Position numbers and translations under genes: made by a program. Below the pieces are notes generated by a model. It saw only the letters and a list, made by a program, of their open reading frames with translations, had not been told where the DNA came from and searched no databases. Below, one piece after another: positions 38,101 to 50,100 of a DNA stretch of 64,000 bases. The DNA is from Phoronis australis (lineage: Eukaryota > Phoronida > Phoronidae): the NCBI GenBank assembly GCA_002633005.1, contig NMRA01000751.1, positions 49,791 to 113,790 on the forward strand. The letters run 5' to 3'. Each line of letters begins with the position of its first letter. Position 1 is the first letter of the stretch.

Positions 38101-41100
38101 ACAAAATTTGCCTTTTTGTGCGCCCACATGTACATGTGGTCGCATATTGTTGTCAATCTGTACGAGCATCCGTGCGTCCGGTCGGTATCTCAAAAACGCC
38201 TGGTGGGATTTTGATGAAATTTGGCTCAAGGGTGTGGGTCAACACTTGAACGATTCAATCTGCCCTCCCTCTGGGAACAGGTGCCAAAGCCTTTTCTGCA
38301 TTTTCATTTCGGGATGATATCTAGGGAACGGATTGAGGGATTTCAACAAAATTTGACGCAAAGATGTGTGATGTCAATGCGCTGGCTTGATTAAATTTTC
38401 GAGCAGATTCGATTAACGTAGCGTATTTTCTGTAGATAACCCCATGGGCATGTATTCGGAAAATGAAAAATTTCAAGTGTTTAGTAACACTAAATAAAGC
38501 CCGGATGTTTATTCGGAAAAGGGGGGCGTGTAAGCGGAAAGTGACAGTTTTAATGACTTTGACATTTTTTTACTTAAAACTGTGTTTTTAAATTTTTTGT
38601 TAATAAATGAATAGTTCGCCAACGCCTTGTTCGTTTTTTATAAATGATAAATGCTCCATAAAATTGAATTTGTGACAAAAAGTTGACGCTTAGTGGGGTT
38701 TTTAAGAGGAAAATTTTCTGAATAAACGCCCCACTATCAGAACATTTGACACTAGAAGTTGTAACACCAACTAAACGCCCATGGGCGTTTATTTGGCCTA
38801 ATTTTCCAAATAAACGCATATGGGCGTTTCACCTGGTTGGCCTATCTATACGAAAAATCCCAGTAGTGGCCATTTTGTTCTCGACAAGGGATTTTGAAGT
38901 GTTGTTTGGGGGAAGAGTGTTGCTGGATGATATCTAGAGAATCAATTGATGGATTTCAATGAAACTTTACATACGATGACCATGTGCCTACACCACTGTG
39001 CTCTTGAGGAGGCGCTTTTTCAAGTGTTGTGTTGTATTTATGCAAAGAGTGTTTCCGGATTATATCTAGAGACCTTAGTGACAGATTTAAATGAAACTTG
39101 ACTCACCGGTATATGGTGACAATGCGCCGGCACCATTGGATTTTTGTGCTGATTCGAATACTGCAGCACTTCCTAGTGGCTCTTAGAAACATATCGTATG
39201 CGTTGCACTGTGGGTGCATGTCAACCCCCCAGCATTGCTCTCGTTGTAAATGTCCAAACTTAAGTTGTAATTTAAAATCTATGTTAAATTATTGATGAAA
39301 GTGAGGCGCTGTTCAGTGAACTGCGTTCTGTTATAGTAGAGGGTGACTGAAAAATTGTAAATGATTTATCAAATGGTTATGGAGGACTAGGCTATGCTGT
39401 TGTTTTAAAGTCTGTTCACTTTGGAAATTGTCTGAATTGAAGAAGTGTTTCTGATAAATGACTCGTTCGTGTTTGTCTTTGTGCTTGACATTTTAGAGAA
39501 ACTCAATGCTCGAAGATAAACGTTTTATTGAGTTGCTCTACTGAAAGCTACAACAAACTTGGTCTATTTAAATGTTTGTGTAACTGCCATTAAAAATCTG
39601 ACTTGAAGTCAAAAGCTGCTCATTTTGGTTGCAGTGGATATGATCGACTCTTTCTAAAATGTTTTGGGAGGATCCAAACACTGCTGTGCCTACTAGTGAC
39701 AGTTTTGTTTTTATGTTTGTATATTTGAAGGTCCTAGATGAATTTCCATGAAAGTAACCTAATGGGTTAAACTTTCTATTTGGGAGACCATGATATCTTT
39801 TCATTTTTGATTGGGCTTGACATATTCAACACCACCTAGAGGCCTTTTTGATACTTTCGTGGTGCAGTCGTGGACGTATTGCAATACTTGGCATTGCTCT
39901 TGTTTGTGACGTTCTGGGGGGTGTATATCAATGTTAGTGAGACCCAAGTAAAAAAATCGCCAGTTGCTGGAAGGCCATTTTTGATTTAAACTAAAGCACA
40001 AGTTATGCTTGCCCCAGAGATGCTAATAACCTCTGCAATTTTCAAGAGTCTAGCTTCACTTGATTTTCAGATGTGCCAGTTCAAATAGTGCTTTGAAGCC
40101 AGTTTTCATTATCCTTATGACCTGGCAGCGAGTCCAGCAACTGAATCGATGGCAGGTGGCGCTGTTCAGTGAAATAAGATAACATTTTTGATTGGTCTTG
40201 TGCCGTGAAGAAATTCAATTTTAGGCTATGAAAACTGACTTGACTTATTGAAACCTGTCTAGAGTTTGTTTGCTCAAGCGTTGTTGTTGGGATTTTGATC
40301 ACGGTCAAAATAGTGAAGTTTTATTCAATATTCTATTGTTATTTCTTCGAATTTTTGATGAACTGCTACGATGTTATTTTTTAGGCATTTATGATTATTT
40401 CCACGTTAGTTTTGACAGTATGTTTGCTGTACTTTTCTCAAAGAAAGAGTTTAATCGGAGAGAGGTTGATCAGCTGATTTCCAATATGGTGGAGTTTTCC
40501 CCCTGATTTGTGTGTTAGCCCGCGGCTTGTACGCTGTTTTCAATAGCCGTTTAGGCTACAAACATGATACGCAGAATAGTAACAGTGGCTATTGTTTATT
40601 GTAAAAATAAATTTAAAACGTCTCAACGAATTTCATTTATAGACAATGATGACTTTCCGTAGGAGAATGCCTGGGATTTCCCCAACTATTGGGGGTGAGA
40701 GTGCACGTTATCTGTTGAAATTTACCAGTAATCCCAAAAACCAGTTACTTCTTCATTCAAAGTGAAAGTAACTGGTTCTGGTGCCTACCAGTTAACTTAA
40801 GATGGCTAAAATACACAGTTACTGTATGGGGGGGTACTTCCACGGTACTGGTGGGTGTACATGTGCTGCTAAAATATATATGTTTTAATCCAGATAAATA
40901 ATAGCTTAGCAACTTTTAATCCAGATAAATAATAGCTAAGTCAATTCAAAGAGTGCTTATGTCTTTTATCCTTTTCTGAACTAAGTGTTTAGATACTTAG
41001 AAAAGTATCGAGTCCTCTGTCTCCTGTGTATTTTCAATTAGTGGCTCTTGAAAATGACCGCACACAGTTCATTTTGAAAAAAAATGTTTTTTAGCATTTT

Positions 41101-44100
41101 TGACTAAAAATTGTAATACTTAAGAGAGTTCAAAATGACATTTGTATGAAATTTCTTTTGTTAAAACAAGTGTTTGTGTATAGTTTGGTAAAATTTGATG
41201 GTTTTCCATTTTTGAGTTATTGACAATTAAAAATGGCCACGGAACTAATGTGCAAATAATTGGTGATTTAGTGTCAGTTAAATGGCAAACTCTGTAAATT
41301 TGTAATAGAATACAGAAGTAGAACTTGTAAGTCAGATGTGAAAAGTTGTGGCAATTTCAGTAGCAGAAAAAGTCATTTCTATGAATGGTAGGATGTTAAA
41401 GCGTACAGGTTTGCACTGCGGAGTCCACCTTGATAAACCTGTGCTTAATTAAAGTTGTAATTGAAGAATTGTTTTAAGATTCAGTGCCAATATTGATGCT
41501 TACTGTATTTTGCAGGGTTCCCAGCCCTTGGAAAATTGAGTAAACACTGCAAGAATTGTAATGGCCAGCTTTACTTTGTTGTGCAGCTTGAGTAAACACA
41601 CTGTGAATCTACAAGACAGTTATCGTCCAATTAAAGTGTGCATCCTTAAATGTGTTGCAAGTTTTTTGTCACTATTTCAATGAAAAAATTGGGAACCCTG
41701 CGCAACGTGTGTGTCTGTCACATAATGTTTCTTTCCCACGACCAGTATACTAGCCGGCGAGGAGAGCGACTCGGAGTACCCACATAATGACAGTGCGTAC
41801 GTCTCACCCACAATGCGTCATCGCCAGTCAATTGTGACTGCGACGACCCCACCTCCGACCCTAGCTTCAAGGGAGCGGTCCACGTCAGCACCCAACGTCT
41901 GCCTAAACAGCGTCAACCCAAATGATCCGCAGAGTGTAGAGGTATGAGGCTGTCACGTGACACGCTATGTGGTGCGGTCTGCCAGCATAGAATGGCCTCA
42001 TTCATGCATGTACCTCCTGTTTGAGTTGCGATGATGAAGTAGCTCAGATAGGGAAGACATCAATTAGTTTGTCTACCATTGGTTCATTGCCAACTGTGCC
42101 CATGTGCATTATTCATCGTCGTGCACCTGGGTTTGCAAGTATTCAATTTCTACCAGTTTAAATAGCATAAGTAGCATACGTGCATGCATGGATAGACCAT
42201 TCTGTGGTACATCTGCACTGTTCACTGCTCACTGTGAACAGTTCAGTTATTGTTCCACGGTTTCCGCTTCCACTCGTTACCATTCTGTTTGCAGCTGCGC
42301 TCGCTCAACACACGCGTTTTCGCGTGTGGGCGTGCTCTGTGACTTCTGTGTGACCCGCATGCTTGTTTAGCCACTTTTGCTCAGTCTCATTCTCTGCCCC
42401 ACAGATGCCTAGCCACGACGCAGGCGCGGCCTGTGCCCAAACCGCGGGCGCCGCCCCGTCCGCTCCGGTCGTCTGAGAGGTCCAACTCAGCCCCCAATGT
42501 CACTCACTTCCTCGTTCAGCAGGGCGACGCTATCAATATAGAGGTAGTTGGAGAAGGTCATCGTGTGCGTGTGTTTGTCTGTTTGGCATGCCGTGTCACT
42601 TTTTTGCACTGGACACGTGAATTGGGTTCTCGGCATCTTTCTATAACTTGACAGACAAGTAGCTCTTGAAGCACACCCTGTATTGCAACATTTTGCTTCT
42701 CTGCCTGCATTTTTTTGGAAATTACAACAAACTCATGAAAAGTTTTGTATTTCATCTCCATGCACGTCCTGGAAAGTAATATTTTCAGAATATCACTTTG
42801 TTGCATGATGAGCATCAAAGAGAAGATGCACTTAATAAAATGTTTTGAGGCATTTTTATCGGAAGTTGTTACAGTTGTCCTGGATTTTTACTTGGATAAA
42901 TGAAAGTTTGCCAAGTATGTCACTCTGTCATATTATAAAAAAATTATCAGCGTTTTTTTGTAACTGATCAAATTTCTTCTCTGATTGACATGAAATTTAC
43001 ACACAACATGCGTTTGGTCGAAATCGAGCTCAAGATGGCGCTGTGACGGCATCTTATGGAATTTTCATTTTGGGAGGATTCGTCAGAAATTTTGTGTATA
43101 GATAGATGTTGTTACGCGTGACAAGAGGAGGTGTGTATCCTATTATGTTATGGCTTATTATTACCGATTTTATTTGAGATCTTTTGATGACTGAAATTTG
43201 GTTTAATCTCGTCAGGAGCTACTAAAAGTGTAAGTCATCAGTGTCCTGCCTTCTGATTGGTTGATTTGTTACGCCATACCTGTGGCATATTTTGATGTTG
43301 TTGGAACGTTGCTCAGGCTTGCAGTAGCCATCTAAAGATTCAAGAACAACCTGGTTTGTGGATCTTTCCTGTCATTCGCTCTTCACTTTTTGCTCGATTG
43401 ACATGAAATTTGCATACAACATATAACTTTTCAGTGATCGACAAAAGATGATGCTATGGCAGCAATTTTTTAAATTTTTTGATTTTTGTGGAGTCGTAGG
43501 TATGGTTTGAGGGGTTTTCCAAAATTTGGTCATGTGTAGAGCTCATCAAGCGCTACAAGATATTCTGGATTTACTTGAGATTTTCTGACGACTGATCTTT
43601 CCTTGTTCTCTTGTCATATTGTCCTCTTACAGTTTCTTTATCGTGTTTGACGACAGTGTTGGCGATAATGGCAATTTTGTTGATGATGGCAATGATAGTG
43701 GTGTTGCCATTGGTTTTAACAGCGCCATGATCCTTAGCCTCTTCTGTGTCACGTGCGTTGGGTGGTGTGATTGTCGTCAGTGGCGCCGTTCTTGTTGGCT
43801 TCGTCTGTTTTGATTCTGGTTTTATTGTAGGCGACATCAATATTTGCGGCTTCGTAATCTTTGTTGTCGGAGTCCGCGTTTTTTTCTGTGTTGTTGTCGG
43901 TGTTGCTTTCGGCATTGTTGACTGTGTTGTCGGCGATGCCATGGTTTTCAGTATCGTCCTCTACATCGTTGTTGGTGTTGTGGACTTGTCATCTGAGCTT
44001 TTGACGAGACACATGCTGTGTGTAAATTTGATCAGACAATTAATGTGACTTATAGAATGCTGATAGTAAACAAAGTAACGTTCTTGACATTAGTGCGTTT

Positions 44101-47100
44101 TACATTAAGTCCAAATCTTTTGAAATGCCTATTATATTTTGATAATACATTGTGAATAAATTGAAAAGCTTAAGTTGTGCACTTTTATTTGCCTCGGCCT
44201 AGTATTTCCGTCTTTAGAAGAGCGTAGCTGATAAAAATTATAGTTTCCACAATTATACTACTTCCTGAGTGTGGATAGACTAGACAACAAACTTGGCTTG
44301 GGTAGTTTTACTTCTGATTCTTTAACCGTGTGCATTGAGTGAGTGCCTTAGCCATTGATGCTAATGACTTCCAACTTTCATCACTAATGTTCGGATTTGT
44401 CTTCTCACTTCTCTGTTTGTGAACCGGACGTTTTCTGTTATGCTGCATTGCGGAAAATATGACGAATTGCATCATGGGATTGGCTGAATGTTACGTATTC
44501 GCTTTTAACGTTTGCCTTACAGATCAACTCTTTGATATCTACTACCAACCCTGCAGTGCGCAATTAATAACACCACTTCTGGTCCATTAAAGCTACTGCG
44601 CTGATGTAGGATGTCTTTGCATATATTTCTCGCATGTGTCATTGCCGGTCAACAAACTCCCTAGATCTAACTTGTCGCCAACATAACCACTATACATCTG
44701 TTCTTGGAGGCGTAGTTTACTGCACGCTAGGATACAGTCGCACTGCTGTTGGAGCTGGGTGACTTGACCTGCTGGTGACCTTGACATCCCATAATTCCTA
44801 ATTACTTACAACCTTGCCTTTCCCATATTTCTCTCGTTTTTCTGTTCTGTGTCCTGCTTCCTTTCAGTTTCAGTGTTTTCTGAATCATTTAGTGAAGACA
44901 TTTTTCCTGTTTCAGTAAATGCATAGACACTGTTTAATAACCCATTGATTATTAGTTGAAGACACTGTAAATAGCTACCATTTCATCTTACTCTAAATTT
45001 TCTCTTTCACCATTGTCCCTGTTAACCACAATGTCTCAACCCATGATCTGTAACTGGATGGTTATTTGCACTTGTTTTTCCAATCTGGTGTCTGCTTATT
45101 ACACTGCACCATACCCATGAGTTCAGAACGTAACCGTTTCATTTTGATATTTTTAATAACCGCCTTTTCAAATACCTAATATGTGAAATCAAATATCTTT
45201 ACCAGTCTCTTCTATCAAAGTGTTAGCTTGAGTAAAGTGGTGTAATTGATTATATTTCGTTAGCGTTTCGATGAAACTTTTGTTATTTTGTGCCCAGTGT
45301 TGTCAGTCAGGTGAGTAGTTGCTATGGTAACTATGATAACTGCCATAGACACAAAGTTCTACCTAATGCCATTGGGAACAAGATTGTCATGAGAAACTTT
45401 GATTACCAAAAGCTGTCTAAGCTCTCTTAACCACTTTGTTATGGTTTAAGCTGGTGTTCAGTGTAATTATGCTTCCACACAATTTTTTTGTGGGGAATAT
45501 TGGCATCTTGCCATATGTGCTTTCTATCCGTCATTGCCGTTGATTTTGTTTGTTCGGAATTTACTTCTTAACAATGATGGATCCGGTATGTTGATTACTG
45601 TCAAAATGGATTGACAGATTTTGATTAAACATGTCTGAAGTCTGTGGGGCCGATTTGCCACCACCTGACCGGAGGTCATCAGCTCAAATTGATTTTCAGA
45701 CAGTTTTAAGTACCTTATTACATATTTCTATCTTGTTGAAATTTCATAAACCACTCATTAGACTTATAGTGAGTGCATCAAATGATTATATATATGTATT
45801 CATATGTGGGCGCATTATGTCGTTGTCCTCGTCCATCCGGCGTCTGTCGCTCTATCTTCAAATCCCTTTGATGTATGTTCATGAAATTTGCATCTGTGTT
45901 CCTTTCATAGATGGGACAGCAGGAGCAAACTTTCGGATGCATTTGACTACCAGTGTGTCCCCTAGTGGCAATTTTTAAAATTAAATTTTTTAGGCTTACC
46001 TCTCTATCTTCAAAGGTCCTCAATGCATTTTCATAAAGTTTGGCAGATAGGCATCTGTTAGTGAGATGATGCTATCCTCTCGTTTTCGGATAGATTCGAA
46101 GCATTTTTTGCCACCTAGTGCCCATTTCTACTGTTTTCAGGTCCACACCTCTATTGACCAAACCACTCTAAGGATGATTGTGAAAATTGGCATTTATGTT
46201 TGTCCCTGCTGTGAAGAGGACAGCTGACGATGATTTTATGATAACTTTGACTAAAGTGGCGCCTCTTAGTGGTAGTTTTTTGCGCCCATTGCTATATTTC
46301 CTAGACTCCGAAAATCTTTATTAAATTTACCAAGTGTATTGGTATGAAGTTGACAACGGACAACTATGACTTTCAGACGGATCCAATGTACACTGTGTCC
46401 CCCTATTGGCACTTTTATATTTTTCATTTTCCTCTGTTTTTCTGACGTTCCTTGATGGATTTTTATGAAATTTGGTGAATAGCTTTCTAGTAAAGAAATG
46501 ATGACGTCTGCCAGTTTTCGGATGGATTTAACGTATTTTGTGCCATCTAGTGGCCATTTTTGTTCTCTTCTAGTCCATTTTTGAGGTCTGACCCTCTATC
46601 AGCCAAACCACTCTAAGAATGATTTTGAAAATTGGCACTTAATCTCCGACAATTAAAAAGGATGGCTGATGATGATTTTGGGATGACTCGTACATACTGT
46701 GGTGCCTCATAGTGGTATTTTTTGTGTCTCCAAGTATATTTATATGAAGTTGACAACCGACAACAATGACATTTGGATGGATCCGGATACCACTGTGCCC
46801 CCTAGTGGCAAATTTTTCGTTACCCTCTGTATCTTTGAAACTTCTTAACAGATTTTTGTGAACGTTAATATACAGTATTTTGTATAATTATTCTGAATAA
46901 GCCGTTTACCTCAAGACAAATGCAATTATTCAACCTCCTTCGCGATGACTGAATGACGTTGCACCTAAATTTAGAATCGGTGATACCTGAGAACTGCTCA
47001 CTGAGGGCACTTGCTGGGGGAAATGATCACTTCATCGTTCTAGAACTAACTGGAACAAACTAGTTCTTTTCGGCAAAGTATTCCTTTAAAATCTTAGACC

Positions 47101-50100
47101 TTTATGGGTTGCTTACATGCTATAAGTCTAAATTTTGTAGCTTGCCTTTTGTGATATAAGTTGTGTGGGGGCATATTTATCATTGGCAATAATACAGAAA
47201 GATGTATTTTTGTATTTATGCATGAGAGAACTAAATTTTGGTTCGACCAAATTATTAGTTTTAATTGTGTATTTTATTTACTGAATGCCTTCCATTTAAG
47301 GACATGATTGCAAGATTTGCGGAACCCAGGGGATCGGCCACACTGCCTGTAGGGTTGAACTCAGCAGGTAACCTCTTACTGGATCAGATGTGCTATTGTA
47401 CATTCGGGAAAGGTTATTGTTGTAATATGATGACTTGTGGAAGAATCAGTTTTGTTGCTGTTTTTGAATTCATGAAATTGTTCCCTATATACTAAGTTGA
47501 AGTATTCAAGCAACAATTGACATCCTACAAACACTGTTTATAATGTTTTGACATTTAACCACCGCCTCACCATTCACTGGCCTTTTTTGACCTCAGTGTA
47601 TCACGGAGTCATCTTCCCAAAAAGAGATAATCTTTGAATTGATATATTTTGCTCAGACCTGAGTAGACTTCAAAAGGTAGTGATGCTGGGCAACTGAAGT
47701 GATTGGCTAGTCTTTCTAAGCCATCAAGTTTTAGTAAAAACTTGTAACTTGACTGTCGTTAATAATCATTCCTTTAGAATGTGATTACAGGTGTCGCATA
47801 TAAAGATGTTTTGTTAGTTCCAACACTCTGCCCTTTCACAGTTTCGTGCCTTGACATTTTCCCGGCCTGTGATGTGACTTTTTGCGGGGTTTAAGGCAGT
47901 CAAACTGATGATAAACTATGTAGTGGTATGGTGCTTTGTGAAACATTTGAACTTTGATTGATGCATTGTTAGCAAGTACTACTACGTACTGTAACCTCAA
48001 ACCTGGTAACATGTCTTGAATAAAAAGGAAGCATTCGGAGAAAACTGAATGTGTAGAGCAGAGTTTTGGTTTTTAACAAGATTTGTGCCGAGTGTAAATG
48101 TCTGTAACTACTGCTGAATCCAGCAAAGAACTTGCAAGTGTTGCGTATGTCTGTCTGAAGCTGCTTTGTAGAGTGTACTAGCAGTGGACATCTTGTACAT
48201 TTGTGTGCGCTTGTCATACGCTTTGATCATTCTTTGAACATAAAGAAATGTTGTGTCGTGTTGGCACTCGGTATTTCCAATTGCATGGTATGACACTTTC
48301 CCTCTGGAGGCAGTGAACCCAGGATATCCCAACTGACAGTTAACTTCCTGTGTCAGCTGTACTGACTAACCACAACTGAGAGGTGTGGACAAGTCACTTT
48401 CAACAAAAACTTTCTTCAATTTGCTAGTGTTGTGTTTCTATTGTCTCCATGTCTGTTGTGTCAGCTGTTTGGCCCATATGCTTGTTAACGTGCTGTTCAA
48501 CAGAAGCAAGGAGGTCTCTTTGTATTTTCCAGCATTGTCCAAGTTGTTAAAAACCAACTGTGCAATACAGTTTTACAACTTGGTTATATTTGTCCAGTAA
48601 ACAGCGATTGCAAGTGAATACTAATTTACTCGTCTACTTTTCTGCTCCTTGTTTGGAAAATGACTGACATACCTTCTTGAAAACGGATCTTTTCAAATCA
48701 CCTGTTTTTTTTTTGCAAAAACCGAACAATATTTTTCATTTTTGTTCTCCAAGAAGGTCAACATTTTGAAAGCTCAACGATGAGACCAAAGTGGCCCAAT
48801 GATTCCTAAGCAACATAACAGCACACAGGACAATAAGAATTGTTCATTATACTATTTGTGTGTCATTTTTCAGTCACTTAGTCAAAAGTGTAGATGTGAA
48901 TCGCTGTGCTTTAGGGGCAACAAAATGGTTTCCAGTGCTGTCATATTGTATCCGGTTTTAAGCCAAAGCAGTAAGCTGTCAGTCAGTTGGGAATTGGTTG
49001 CAGTATTCCGGTTACAAGTCATTTGGCTGACCAAATAAGAAGTACAGAAGTGACCTCTATGTTGAACGCATGTTGTTGTTGTTCTTGTTGTACTCGTCAC
49101 TGTTGTGTGTTGTTACAGAGTTTACGCGACACTCATCCAAGCGACTACTCAGCGACAGCAGCACACAGTCAATACGAAATCGGTTCCCCAATGCAACAAT
49201 CCACCGAGGTATACGTCAGAGCGAGCTTTGACCTATGAAATATTGACCTCTTGTCTTTTCGACTTCTGAGTGTCTGTTATTTTCTTGGTGCCTTGTTCAA
49301 ATATTTTTTTATTTTTTATGGATTTGTTGAAAATTGTTTTGTCTGACATTTTAGTCTTGCATTCTTACTGTCACATTCTATGTTTTGCTGTTGGAATGTT
49401 CTTGATTTGTTTGTTTATCTTTAAACTCAGTGGCTATATACTCATTTAATGCTTCGGGCCCAGCTTGATGGTCCAAGCGCATTCACTGAGGTTTGTCAGC
49501 AGTAAGATACCAAGACAACGTTTGCAGCTGTCTTTCAGTCTTTTCATTTAAGTACATTTTTGAAAAATCTTGCACTGCTCTGAAATGTTCTTCTGCGATA
49601 CTGTCAAGCTTGCAGGATGATAACCTTTCACTGAATGCAACCACAGAAGTCAACAGGTCGCCCGCTTTGTTTTGATATTCGTTTGCTATGTGTACCTCTT
49701 TCACTCCGTAATACGTCGAAACCGTTGTCACCTAAACCATCTAAGTATCCGTTTGTTGTTGATTGTGGCTTATGTCTGTTGCTTTCGAAACATCGAGTGT
49801 TCAACATTGTTAACTGTCTTATTGTATTGCTGTAACTAGGTCAGAATCTGATGTCACTGTCATCCACACCACAGAGCCCTTTACATAGTCCTACTAAGGG
49901 CAGTGCTTCGCCCCCTGTAACTGTAAAAAATGGCCAAAGGTCAAGGTCTGGGTCTGCGGAATCCACATCAGCCAAAAAAGTGGTAAGTTTTTGTGTCTCG
50001 TTTTTTTTTCATCTCTAGCTTATCCGTCGTAACAAAAAGGGGCAAAACTTGATGTTAATAGATGAGAGTGAAGCTGTTATTTCTTTGTGCTGTAACACGA

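Noticed and set aside
44593-44787. 64-codon minus-strand frame with some protein-like content
   Set aside because: Antisense in a RAF intron, no recognised family and no splice signals.
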